In this document: piece by piece, positions 44,720 to 56,149 of the stretch
How the letters are laid out: the number at the start of each line of letters is the position of its first letter
Position numbering within the stretch: position 1 is the first letter of the stretch
From: Motacilla alba alba
Lineage: Eukaryota > Chordata > Aves > Passeriformes > Motacillidae
Assembly (NCBI RefSeq): GCF_015832195.1
Contig: NW_024037374.1
Coordinates: 3,224,001-3,288,000 of the forward strand
Direction: 5' to 3'
Length of the DNA stretch: 64,000 nt
The notes under the pieces: model-generated
What the model was told of the DNA's origin: nothing
The model's database searches: none
The model's input: only the letters and a program-made list of their open reading frames with translations
Position numbers and translations under genes: made by a program

Positions 44720-47179
44720 CTAGGGCAGAGGAACACCCTGCACCCAAGGATGGCAGAAAAGCTCTTCTAAGGATGGCCTGTCTGAGGGCTGCATGGACAA
44801 ACACCTCTTAATGACATCCTGGCACGCTGGGGAGAGAAACCAGAAGTCACCAGTCAGTTGGAGAAGCTGCCCCCCCCCCCGTACCCATGCCCAGGCAATG
44901 CTGGGTGTGCCCAGAGCTGGGCCTAAACTTCCCCATGGATTCTCTGTTTGGAGCAAAGCAGGAGAGCAGGACATGTGCCGCCTCCTCAGCAGCTGCCAGA
45001 GCAGGATGCCCATGAGCCCGCTGCTGTCTCCCAGCACTGGTATTCCCCCCGTGCCCAGAGATGAGGATCCACCTTGAGAGAGCCGTGGTGGGAACAAGAT
45101 GCGCCCCCAGATGATCTCCTGGCCCCTCCTGAACGGGTGCTTGCCCATGACCAGCTGGTACAGCAGGAGGCCCAGGGACCAGATCGTCGCTGCCTCGCCG
45201 TGGTAGCGCTGGTGGTGGATCCACTCGGGTGGGCTGTAGGACAGGGTTCCTGTGGAACACAGACAGAGCTCAGCAGGGGGATGCTGCTGCTCCCAGAGCC
45301 TGGCCCCAGCATCCCTGGGCATGTGGGGGCTGCCCCAGGGGCACACGGGGTGACCGCTGCCCTCTCGCCAGCACCTGGGACTTGTGTACAAACTCAGGGC
45401 TGGAACAGAAGCCACTGGGGCTGGAAGAGGGCAGCAGAAGCCCTGGGAAGGCCCAACCATGACACACAAAGGAAAAACCCACCCAGTGGTGGAGAAAACC
45501 CACTCTCCTCCCTGCCTGCATGGCCCCCAAAAAATGCTAATAAGCCAAGGCAAACAAGGGGAGCAGAGCAGTCCAAGCCCTTCCTCGCCTGCACACCAAA
45601 CTGTCCGGGGCACAGGGTCAGACCCCCCTCTCTGCTACCCCCATGGGGGTTTTTGTCAGGCTGGCTGCCCCAGCTCCAGCCCCAGCCCAGGGCACAGTGG
45701 GTGCTGAAGGCTGTCGGCAGGGCTGGGAGCTGGCCCCCCTCACACCCCCACCCAAATCAGCTTGGCTCCAGCATCAATCCCATCCCAGCTGCAACAGGGG
45801 AAGCCCCGGTGCTACAGCCAGGCTGGGCCATGAGATGCCCAGGAGCATCCCCTGCGTGGGCTCACCTGCAAACTGCGTGTAGGCTGTGTCCTGGAGGAAG
45901 GCGCCACAGCCAAAGTCGATGAGTTTCAGCTGCCCGCTGGCCAGGTCGAGCAGGATGTTCTCGGGCTTGATGTCCCTGTGCAGGACCCCGCGGCTGGTGC
46001 AGTGCCGCACGGCCTCCAGCACCTGGCGGAACAGCCCCCGCGCCTCCTCCTCCGGCAGGAACCTCCGCTCCGCCAGGACACCCGAGAGCTCCTGGGCCCG
46101 CTCCGGACGCTCCAGCACCAGCAAGAAGCTGTCGGGGAGCTCAAGCCACTCCAGGAGCTGAATGACACCGGCACAGCCTGGCGACACCTTGGCCAGCAGC
46201 ACGATCTCCAGGGGCGCGCTGCTGCCGTCGGGCTGCGGGAGGAGCGCGATGCCGTCAGCGGGGCTCAGGCCGTGCCGGGGCTCTGGGAGCCCTCAGCCAG
46301 CCCGGGATGCTCCGCATGCCCCGCTCAGCCCACGCCCGCTCTCCCCGCAGGGCTCCCGGCGGCTCCCGCCCTGCCGGGCCCCGGCTCCTCGCCGCCCGGC
46401 ACGGCCCGGCTTCTGCCGCTGGCCCCGCTCACTCACCAGCTCGCCCCAGTGCCGGATGCGATCCCGCGGCACGCGTTTGATGGCCACCTGCGAGCAAGGG
46501 AGAGCAGCGGGCTCAGCTCGCCGCCCGCCCCGCCGCGCCCCGACCTTCTTCTACTCCTCCTTCTCCTCCTCCTCCCGCTACTCCTCCTCCTCCCCCTCCG
46601 CCTGCCGCCGGCCCCGCCGCTCACCGGGGCGCCGTCCGAGAGCCGCGTCCCCGAGCAGACGCTGCCGAATCCGCCGCGCCCCAGCAGCGAACCCACTCGG
46701 TAGCGCTCCTGCAGGGCCTCCTGCGCCTTCCCTGCGGGCCACACGCGGCTGTCAGCGCTCGGCCCGGGGCCAGCAGCGGCCCCCGAGTGCCCCCCGAGCG
46801 CCCCGGGCCGGGCAGCCCCACCCGCCCCGGGCCCCGGCGGCTCGGGGCCGGCGGCCGCGCTGCCGAGCGGCGGAGCTCGGGCCGGGGAAGCCGCAGCGGA
46901 GGCGGCGGGAGCGGCCGCGCCGCCTGTGTCCTCCGCGGGCCCCGGGAGGAGCCGGCGCCGGGACCGGGACTGGAACCCACGTCGGAGCCGGGGCCGGGGC
47001 CGGGCTCGGGCCAGGCGGAGCCAAAGGGCGGCGATGCCGCCCCAGCCCCAGGCACTGATGCCCGCCCAGCAGCGCCACCGCCAGCACGGCCAGAGCCGGG
47101 CGGAGGCGAGACCGCGGCGGGACGCCCGGGGCCGGGGAGGGGGCAGCCCCAACCGGGGCCGGGGGCGGGCCGGAGGCAT
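44720..47179 (-). CDS. PIM1-like serine/threonine kinase, five coding exons
   Basis: Minus-strand gene with exons 47179-46625, 46487-46437, 46232-45866, 45249-45073 and 44826-44720 (stop TAG). All introns have GT/AG ends and phases agree, giving 418 aa. PIM kinases are constitutively active Ser/Thr kinases that promote cell survival and growth. Seen: glycine loop [10 protein letters not shown] (165-174), VAIK lysine K189, hinge ERPE (243-246, the PIM hallmark with proline), HRDIKPEN (D289), DFG at 308-310, SPPEW in the activation region. Residues 1-145 are rich in Arg, Ala, Pro and Trp and resemble no domain. I chose ATG 47179 because the resulting MPPARPRPR start is shared, from memory, by bird PIM1-like models. 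The 5' part is extremely G+C-rich. A member of the passerine-expanded PIM family, not clearly PIM1 itself. Confidence 0.88.
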
Positions 47180-47530
47180 GGCCCGGCCCAGCACGGGGAG
47201 AGGGAGGCCGGGGAAGGGGGGGATGGGAGGGGCCGAGCACCAAAGGGACACCGAGAGAGGGTGCGGGACACCGGGAGAGGGAGAGGAGGAACAAGGGAAA
47301 GGACGCAGAGGGTCTCTGGAATCGCTGCTCTTCTCCTGCTCTTCTGCTGCTGCCGCTGCTGCCGCCGAAGCGCCGGGAGCGTTTGTCCGCGTGTCCGTTC
47401 CCCGCGTGTCCGTTTGTCCGCGTGTCCGTTTGTCCGCGTGTCCGTTCCCCGTTCCGCCCCGCGCGCCCCGGGGCAGCACGGGCCGCTCCGCTCCGGGGCC
47501 CAACCGGACTCACGGAGCATCTCTTCCTCC
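46300..47530 (-). promoter_or_regulatory. CpG-rich first exon and promoter region of the PIM1-like gene
   Basis: Dense CpG dinucleotides and G+C runs begin in exon 3 and continue past the start codon to about 47530, then stop where block Y begins. This looks like a CpG island. No TATA box was seen near the presumed start. Confidence 0.6.
47381..47455 (-). repeat. 16-bp tandem repeat upstream of the PIM1-like start
   Basis: Units of the type GTCCGCGTGTCCGTTT repeat four to five times, some shortened or ending CCCC. They lie about 200 bp 5' of the ATG, in the likely 5' UTR or promoter. Confidence 0.85.
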
Positions 47531-47603
47531 CGCACCCGCGCCAAAGCCACCGGCTCGTTCAGCTGCCTCTTCCCCAGATTGGAACTTTTCTTTCCGGCCT
47601 TAG

Positions 47604-49140
47604 TGCATAAATCAAAAACACAATTAGTTCATGATAAGCACCAGAACAAGCTGGACCTCTCAGAGTAGCTGACTGGAAGAATCTGAAAAGGAGAAATGCA
47701 GGGGATGACTTGGTGAACCTTGCCTGGAAGAAGAGTGATTTTTTTCTAATAAATACTAATCCATTCCCTTGGCTTTTGGCTTTCTTTGCAGGCCATTTGC
47801 ATCCCAGATTCCCCATGAAGTGAGAAGCCTGAGCTTGTGCAAGTGCCTGAAAGATGCCCTGTTCCTCTGCAGGGACACTCAGGCTGGAACAGGAGCCAGA
47901 GCCCTCTCTGGGGAAGCCTCCTCCAAGCTGGAATTTGTGCTGTGCTGGGAGAGGAGGAGGAGGAGGAGAAGGCTGGGCACTCTGTGGCAGCAGCAGGAGG
48001 TTTGGGCCGCAGGACATTGTGTCTGCACCGCTGCCCCGCAATGGGCAGCCGTGCCCAGGGCTCTGGGCCTGGCCCTGTGTGCGCTGAGCTCCCTGGGCTG
48101 GGCTCAGGTTCCTGCTGGGACTGGGCAGAGGCTGGGCTCAAACTGGGGTCAGCAGCAGTGCAAAATACCTCTGGGCATCTACGTTTCCTGCTGCTGGGAA
48201 GAAGCAATGAAGCGAGTCAAGAAGTTCTGGTTTCTGTTTCTCCTGGTGGATTTTTAATTTATTCCACACTCTGGAGGCAATTTCTGTGCTGGCCTCTGTC
48301 AGATTATTCTATTTCGAGAGCACCAGCAGCAGGGCTGTGTTTGAGGGCTGCAAATATGGCCTGTGGGGCTTTAATTCCCCTGGCCTTAGTGCTCAGGGGC
48401 TGGTGGGCATTCCAGTATCTGCTGATCTTTATAGCTGCGACAAAAACACTGATTGCACTGCCATGAAAGCACCGTGGGTAGCACCAACTGGAAGAGGCGC
48501 TTGCAGTTTTGTGGATAAAATTCAGGTGGCAAGCAGAAGAGGGCCAAGAGCAGCCATGATCTCCAATTGCCAAGGCAAAGGCACCAGCAGCCTCCTGCTG
48601 TCAGCTGAGGGTGAGAAAAACAGTGCTGAAAACAGCGCTGGAAGCCGATCCTTTCTTCCTCTGAGGGCTGGCTCAGGGCAGCACAGGCGGGCCCTGAGGA
48701 GTCAGGGCTGTGTGTGGGTGCTTGTTGCTCTGCTCCAGATTTCAGCTGGAAAAAGCCCTTGGGAGCCAAGGCAGGAGCAGGTGGGAAGGGGCCGGAGCTG
48801 CTGCTGCTCCTGCCCGGGAGCCCCGGCTGGGCCGGGCCGGCGCCCCCTGCGCTGCGGCTGCTGCTGCTGCCAGAGCCGGGCGGGACTCGGGGACAGGGAA
48901 CGGACACGGGGGGACAGCAAAGGCCTGGGGGCTGCAGGGATGTTGGCACTCGTTTCCGCGCCAGCACAGAGCTTCAGCCCGCAATGAACCCAGAGGGAAA
49001 CGCTGGGGAAAGGCTCCATTTCAGCCTCATTTACTCATTGCTGTGCAGGGACTGAAATTAAAGGAGAACAAACAGGGCCCGATCCCTTCTCCTTTGGAAG
49101 GAGCCCCGTGCCTGGGGCTGTGAGGGGTCATGAGGGGCTG
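47604..49140. other. Unique part of block Y, copy B
   Basis: Duplicate of 18165-19700. Directly upstream of the PIM1-like promoter in this copy. No supportable coding region. Confidence 0.45.
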
Positions 49141-49154
49141 TGAGGGGCTGTGGT

Positions 49155-50595
49155 ATGCCAGGCACCTCATGGAACCAAGGGTTCATTGTGACACTGTGGA
49201 GCCAAGGAGATCGTTGTTGACAGTACGGAATCTCATAGAACCAAGGAGCCATGGTGACACTATGGAACCTCTGGTCCATTGTTACACAGCAGCCACAGCA
49301 GGGCTGCCGAACCAGGGAGATCATTGGCACACTGCACAAGCTCATGGCATCAAGGCGTCCATGTTACGCTACTGAACCTCATGGAACCAAATGCCCATTG
49401 TCACACTGTGGAACCAAGGAGACTGTTGTTGGCAGTACGAAAGCTCGTGGAACCAAAAGTCCATTGTGACATTGTGGGACCACATGGAACCATGGAGACC
49501 ATTAGGACACTTCAGGACCCCCTGGAACCAAGGGGCCATTGTGACACTGCAGGGCCTTGTGTAACCAAGGGGTCATTGTAGCACGGCAGGGCCTCATGGA
49601 ATCAAGGGGATCACAGTGACTCTGTGGGGCTCCATAAGGGGCTGTGGGGCTCTGTATAGGGCTGTGGGGCTCCATGAGACCAGGGGGCCATCCTGACTGT
49701 GGAACCAAGGATACCATTGTTACACTACGGGGCATCATGGAACCAAGGAGGCCATTGTGAACCAGCGGGGGAACCCACTGAGGCTATTGTGACACTTCAA
49801 GGGCCATTGTAGAACTGCAGGGGCTCATGGAACCAATGGGACCACTGTGACATCCCCCGGCCTCATGGGAGCAAGGGGCCATTGTGACACTATGGGGCCT
49901 GGTAGAACTGAGGAGCCCTTGTGACCCTGTGTGGCACCATGGAACCAAGGAGAGCACTGTGACACTGCAGGGCTCCGTGGAACTGAGAACTCGTGTGACA
50001 GTGAGGAGCCCAGTGGAACCAAGGGGCCATTCCGTACTTCAGGGCTTCATGGAACCAAGGTGCCGTTGTGATAATGCAGAACCAAATGAGGCCATTGTGA
50101 CACTGTGGGGCTTCATGGAACCAGTGAAAGCATTCTGACACTCCGAGTACCCATGGAAACAAGGGGTCATTGTGACACTGCAGGGCCTCATAGAACCAAG
50201 GCAACCACTGTGACACTGCAAAGTCTCATGGAAACAAGGGGACAGTGTGACACTGTGGGTTCCCATGGAAGCAAGGGGCCACATCCAGGCCTGGTGGAAC
50301 CAAGGGGTCATTGTGATCCTGGGGAACACAAAAGAACCAAGGACCCATTTTGAGACTCTGCGACTTCATGGAACCAATGGGCCATTGTGGCATTGTGCAG
50401 TCCCATGGAAACAAGGAAACCATTTTGACACTGCAAGGCCTCATGGAAGCAAGGGGCCATTGTGACACTGCAGACCCAAGAAAGCCATTGTTCTATCACT
50501 GGGCCTCATGGAAACAAAGATCTGTTGTGATCCTGCAGGGCCTCACGGAACCAAGGGACCATTGTGATGCTGCAGGGCCCCAAGGATCCAAGAAC
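49155..50595 (+). repeat. M1 minisatellite array (longest)
   Basis: Nearly 1.4 kb of 37-bp units without interruption, ending at the AACATGGAACAGGTCTG junction (about 50593). Confidence 0.93.
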
Positions 50596-51520
50596 ATGGA
50601 ACAGGTCTGTCTGGCTGGGCCTCCTGGGGGCTGCCTGACTGGTCCAGCTGACCTTGGCATGTTGAGGGTCTCTTCTTATCAGACTCTGAAACCCTGGAGT
50701 TCTGTGCTTTCCTTCCTGTGGGAAAGAACTGTCCTTCTCCTCCAGGGATTCATGGCTGAAATTGGGATTCCTCCTCCAAATTGGATTCTATCCAAGGATT
50801 ATTCCCATATGAAACCTGCCAGGACAGACAGCTCTAGCTGGCCTTGGCCTCTTGGGGGCCACCTCTCATCTGCCTTCAAAGCACTGGGGGCCTGTGATTT
50901 TCTTCCCATGAAAAAAACATCTTTTAAGTCCAGGCATCCATGGCTAAATTTGAGAATCCACCTCCCAAATTCCTTCCATGCAAGGATAGCTTCCAGACAA
51001 AAGCTGCCAGGACTATCACGGTTCCCTTGGTTTCCTGAGAGCCAGCTCTCATCTGCCTTTGAAACACATGGGCTCTGTACTTCCCTTCCCATGGAAAAGA
51101 AACTTCCTTCTTGTCCCGATGCCCATAGACAAAAGTGGGGTTTGGCCTCCCAAATTCTGTCTATCCAAGGACTCCTCCCTGACAATAGCTGTCAAGACAA
51201 ACAGATCTGGCTGGCCTTGCCTCCCTGGGGCCACCTCGAGTCAGCTTTTCAAACACTGGGGCTCTGTCCTTTCCTTCCTGTGGAGAAGAACTGTCATTCC
51301 AGTCCAGGTACCCATGGCTGAAATGGAATTCCACCCCCAAAACTCCCCAAATGTCCAAAGGTTGCTTTTAGAGAAAAGCTGCAGGGACAGACAGGTCTGG
51401 CTTGCCTTGGCCTCTGGTGACCGCTTCTCATGTGCCTTCAAAACCCTGGGGTTCTGTGGTTTCCTTTCTGTAGAAAAGAACTGTCCCCCTTGTCCAGACA
51501 CGCTTGGCCTCAAGCACTTG
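50596..51520 (+). repeat. M2 satellite array
   Basis: About five ~190-bp units, partner of 21476-22420. An open plus-strand frame (50350-51321) spans the M1-M2 boundary but has no known domain. Confidence 0.9.
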
Positions 51521-51824
51521 ACCATTATAGGGACACAGGAGCTCAGTGGGGTGGAGACCAAGGACAGCAGAGGAGAGCCCTGGGAGGGACTGAAGGGTGG
51601 ATTCAGAGGTGGTGGGTCCTTTTGACATAGAAGAGAACAGCCAGAGAAAGGGTCCTGCCCTTGGCATTGCACATCCCCACATGCCAGTGCCCATCCCGGG
51701 AAGAGCCCTGAGCAAGGAGGGAGGGACAGGATCTGCCTTGCCTGGGGCTGGGGCTCAGGCCTTGGCCCTTTGCATTCCTGAAACACATCCAGCTTTGCTC
51801 AGCACCAGGGACACCTTTGCCTTG

Positions 51825-51945
51825 CTTGTCCCCAGCTGTCATCACTGCCTCCAGTGCTCTGCTCTGGCTGGAACCTGGGGACACTTTCTCAGTTGTGTCC
51901 CTGACAGGGATCTCTTGAAAGCGCAAGAAACCTGAGTGTTTCAAT
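51825..51945 (+). repeat. Dispersed ~135-bp module (block Y copy B)
   Basis: Diverged relative of 6545-6680 and 36380-36515. Confidence 0.6.
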
Positions 51946-51965
51946 GTAACTGAGTTCTTAAGGGT

Positions 51966-52275
51966 TTTGTGACATCACTGAGGGAATTACGACATCACAG
52001 AGCTGGCTGTGATGTCATAGAGTAGGGTGTGAGGCCATAGAGCAGGCTGTGACATCATAGAGGGTGGCTCTGTGGCATCAGAGAGAGGGTTATGACATCA
52101 CCGGGTGGCTGTGTAACATCATGGAGCAGGATGTGACATCAGAGAAGAGACAGTGACATCATAGGGTGACTTTGTGACATCACAGAGTCTTCTGTGACAT
52201 CACAGAGCAGCTGTATGACATCACAGGGTGACATCTCAGAGTTGACTCTGTGACATCACAGGGGCTGTGTGAGGT
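51966..52275 (+). repeat. C20 tandem repeat, block Y copy B
   Basis: About fifteen imperfect TGTGACATCACAGAG-type units ahead of a C run at 52302-52314. Confidence 0.88.
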
Positions 52276-52560
52276 CACTGGAGAGGTCACGCTGCTCTAA
52301 CCCCCCCCCCCCCCAATTCCCTCCAGAGAAATCCAATGCTGCTTATGCACAGTGGGGTCCCCTGTCCCCCTGGGTCCCCCTGCCCTCAGCGCCGCAGCCT
52401 CCCCCAGAGGATGTTCCATGAGATCGACCCCAGAGCTTTACACGGAGATGGGGGCTAGGGCTTTGGGGGGTGGGATAGGGGGACAGGGACCCTCCGGCAG
52501 CATCCCCATGTCCCCCACAGCCAGAGCCTGGGCCAGGGCTCCTTCACCCTATTATGAACG
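52276..52560 (-). repeat. Module N, block Y copy B
   Basis: Partner of 23316-23560, directly after the C20 array and C run. Confidence 0.5.
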
Positions 52561-52789
52561 AGGGCTTGAGAGCACTGAAAAAATCCACGGCAAGGGATCA
52601 GCAAAAACCAGATTTAATATTCAGCCACAGCACGGCAAATTTCCTTGGCAAGAGTCACTCTGCTCCTGACTGGACACTTCAGGCACAGCAAGGAAACAAA
52701 GCAACAACAAAACCAAGGAAAATCCAGGCAATCAAACCAGAAATGAACCGAGAACTGTCCCTGTATGTGTGTGTGTAACAAGAGGACAG

Positions 52790-53060
52790 TGAGGGCAAGG
52801 ATAAAAGGAATATGGTCTAAGAGCTTAACACAGCTGAAAACTTAACAGGACTTAACCTATAAATTAACCTTGACTGATACCTTAAACTTTACAATACAGC
52901 AAAAGAACAGCACTTGACAGTGTTTAACCACACTTATAACCTATGACTTAGCAATATAAAGAAGGAATAACACATAACATTATTTAACTTAGCTTATGAC
53001 TTATATTAAACATAAGAACTTAGCAAAAGAACAACTCTTAGCAGCATTTCACTTAGGTTA
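52790..53060. repeat. ACTTA-rich tract, copy B
   Basis: Partner of 23790-24070, with several indels. Confidence 0.5.
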
Positions 53061-53099
53061 TTCCTCATGACTTAACCTCACTCACAGGCCTGACTGACT

Positions 53100-53735
53100 C
53101 AGCTATCCAAGGCACTCAAGCCCCTCAGAGAGCAGCATTTCTGCCCCATTTCCCCAGCACAGGCACTCCTGTGTGCACACAGACACCAAGAGTCAGTGCA
53201 AGGCACCTGTGAGAAATTCCCCTGCGGGCAGGAAATGCTCACTGTGGATGCTTTGGCATCTCCCCAGCGGGCAAAGGGTTGAGCCTGGAGGAGTGGGGGG
53301 ATCTGCCCAGGCTCTGTCGCTGTTCAGGGATCCCCGAGTGCAGCAAACGGGAGAGTTCCCAGCTGGGAGAGGCCCCACTCAGAGGGAGTCGCTGGCCCAG
53401 GAGAGCTCCAAGGGGCTCCTTTTGGAGCTGTTTGTAGGGCCCCAAGAGAGGGGCTTCAGTCCCAGCAATGGTTCATCCTGGCCGCACTTGGCATCAACAG
53501 CTTTCTTTGGCAGTGTGAGAACAGGGATGTTGTGGCACTGAGGGAACAAAACCAGTTCCAGGGCTGCTCCTACAGAAAGCAGGAGCTCCTTGGGCAGCAG
53601 CAGTGCCTGGGGCAGCCAGTGTTGTGATGAGCTGCAGAGGAGCTGAGCCCAGGGGCTGCTGGCCAAGGCTGAGGCCCAAGGAGCATTTCTCAGCTGGCAG
53701 GGCGGCCTGAGAAGGGGAGGGGGGAATGCAGCAGC
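53100..53735. other. Unique part of block Y (second), copy B
   Basis: Partner of 24110-24745, same phrases with single-base indels. No gene seen. Confidence 0.5.
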
Positions 53736-53737
53736 AC

Positions 53738-53905
53738 AGGGCCCATGGAACCAAGGGACCATTGTGACACTGTGGGGCCTCATGGAATCATGGAGAGCAC
53801 TGTGACATTGCTGGGCCTTATGGAACCAAGGGTCCATGGTGACAGTGCAGGTCTTCTTCTAATCAAGGCACCATTGTGACACTTCAGGGCCCCATAAAAC
53901 CAAGG
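53738..53905 (+). repeat. M1 minisatellite, short
   Basis: About four units compared with about nineteen in copy A. Confidence 0.88.
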
Positions 53906-54090
53906 GAACACAGAACAGGTCTGTCTGGCTGGGCCTTCTGGGGGCTGCCTGACTGGTCCAGCTGACCTTGGCATGTTGAGGCTCTCTTCTCATCTGCTGC
54001 TGAAATTCTGGGGCTCCATACTTTCCTTCCTGTGAAAATGAACTCTCCTTCTCCTCCAGGCACCCATGGTCAGAATTGGGATTTCACCTT
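53906..54090 (+). repeat. M2 satellite, single unit
   Basis: One truncated unit; the sequence then jumps to the part matching 26812. This marks a deletion in copy B or an insertion in copy A. Confidence 0.85.
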
Positions 54091-54184
54091 TTCTCTTTTT
54101 AACCATTTTGTTATCGCCAAATAATAATTACTGTATCAATATTAATTACTGTTTCAATTTTGCCAGCACGAACCACACCAATTC

Positions 54185-54403
54185 ATCACAATTAGATAAT
54201 AGGAAAATGCTTCTACTGAAAAAGTGATAAAGTACTGGAATTGTCTGCCCTGGCAGGTGGGGGAGTCACCATCCCTGGATGTGTTTACAAAAAGACTGGA
54301 TATAGAACTGAGTGCCATGGTCTAGTTGAGATGGTGTGCGGGCATGCGTTGGACTTGATGATCTTCAAAGTCACTTCCAGCCTTGTGATTCTGTGATTCT
54401 GTG
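54185..54403 (+). mobile_element. CR1 3' fragment, forward, copy B
   Basis: Duplicate of 26905-27120, ending GATTCTGTGATTCTGTG, with a C20 array directly after. Confidence 0.85.
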
Positions 54404-54926
54404 CTTGCGGGACATCACAGACCAGGTTGTGACACCATACAGTAGGCTATGACATCACTGGTTTACTATGTGACATCACAGAGCAGGCTGTGACATCACA
54501 GTGTGGCAGTATGACATCACAGAGCAAGCTGTGAGGTCACAGAGTGTACTGTGACATTACAGGGTGGCTGTGTTACATCACGGAAGGTGTTGTGACATTG
54601 CAGGGTGGTTCTGTGAGCCCACAGAGGTGCTGTTTGACATGCTAAGTGAGTTTTGACATCAGGATGTGACATGACAGAGCAGGCTGTGACATTCATTGGC
54701 TGGTTGTGTGAGATCATAGAATAGGTTGTGATGTCACAAAGTGGGCTGTGACATCAGAGGACGGCTGTGTGACATCACAGAACAGGCTGTGAGGCCACAG
54801 AGAAGACTCTGCCGTCGTAGATAAGGGCTCTGTGCCATCACAGAGAAGCTGTGTGATGTCACAGAGAAGGCTGAGACATGACAGAGTGGGTTGTGACATC
54901 ACAGAGCTGCCTGTGAAATCCCAGAG
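54404..54926 (+). repeat. C20 tandem repeat, long array
   Basis: About 520 bp of imperfect TGTGACATCACAGAG units, five times longer than the matching array in copy A. Confidence 0.88.
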
Positions 54927-55770
54927 TGTGGGAGGACAGATTGTCAAGAGAACAGAGATAGTGCTGCAGGCTATCTTGCTCCTGATAAATTGCAGCTGGA
55001 CTAATTCCCAAAGAGTGGGAAAAGCCTTGCCCTTAATAGGAAGTGTTTTCCAAAGAGTGGGTTTATAAAGGAGTGGGTTAGCTGGCCGAGAATCAACTGC
55101 AGTCTGCAGGCTGTGCTGTGGGAAAAAGAGCTGAGCAGTTGTGTGAGGGGCAGCAAAGGGAAGATGTCGTGTGAGGGAGAGACAGGCTCATGTGGTTGTG
55201 CAAGGGGCAGGAAAGAGTTAGCTGGTCTCACAGAAGGAAGAGAGAAGGAGTCTGAAGACTGCATGGAGTTGCCTGAGGGTAGTCTACAGACAGAAAGGTT
55301 TGAGAGTTTTTGGATAATAAGGGGTGGGTGCTTGGGTCATGACCCAAAGTCACACATGGGGGAAGGGCCCAGGAAGACCAAGGGGTATTGAAGGCTGAGC
55401 ACGAGGCAAGCACACATCTTGACCCTACCTCCTCTTGGAATTTCCATCTGAACACCGCTGGAATCCAGGAGTTGGCAGCTGTGTGTGTGCTTCTCTGTAT
55501 CTTTTTTGTCTTTCTCTCTTTCTGTGTTCTTCTTCTAATTCCCTTCTCTTGCAAATTTTGAGTAACTTAAAATTAAACAGGCTTAGAGTTTGCGATGTTT
55601 AATGGGCCAAGTCAATGCTTGGAGAAGTGTTCTTTGTTGATTGAATGTCATTTAAACCTTTCCCTAAATTTTCTCTGATTTTCCGAAGTTCGCAGTAAAG
55701 TCTGTTTTGTTGTTTTGAACAGCTGAGAATCTCCTGTTGTTATTTCTCCAGTGAGTCCAACTCAGAGTAC
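54927..55770 (+). mobile_element. LTR-like element, copy B
   Basis: Partner of 27221-28110; opens TGTGGGAGGACAG with TTTATAAAGG near 55064. Confidence 0.55.
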
Positions 55771-56149
55771 AAAAATCATTGTAATTCCTTTGAAATGTCT
55801 CATTGAGAGAGTCTTTTAGTGGATGGGGTGTTGGAACCCAGGGCACAGGGAAGATTTCTCTGCCTGCTCTGAGGCATCCTGACCCCCAGGGAAGCACTGC
55901 TTTTAACCTTTGCCCATGGAGAGAGCTTCCAGGACTTTGGGATGGATTGAAGTCTACAAGTGTGTGAAATTGATAATAGAGACTAGTGCAGTTTGCACAA
56001 GGTAAGAAACTTAGAATTTTGGGATTTTAGTGTAGAGGTAGATAGGAGACAAGATGGAGCATCTGGGGTGTTGTCTGAGCTGCTGCTTCTTCTTCATCTA
56101 CTCCCTTTCCTGCAGTGTTTGTGGCAGTGGGTGATTGGTTATGGGAACC

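Larger units (their letters stand above)
47604..56149 (+). repeat. Segmental duplication: block Y, copy B
   Basis: Partner of 18165-28484. It starts about 425 bp upstream of the PIM1-like start codon and ends at an LTR (56150). It lacks the solo LTR and the 25655-26812 stretch of copy A. Confidence 0.9.

Noticed and set aside
46787..47668. Long plus-strand frames over the PIM promoter and exon 1
   Set aside because: Antisense shadows of a very G+C-rich coding exon. Their composition is Arg/Gly/Pro-rich with no domain, whereas the minus strand gives a complete in-phase kinase.
50350..51321. 323-codon plus-strand frame as a gene
   Set aside because: It lies wholly in M1 and M2 repeats and is broken in block Y copy A, so it is more likely an accident of repeat composition.
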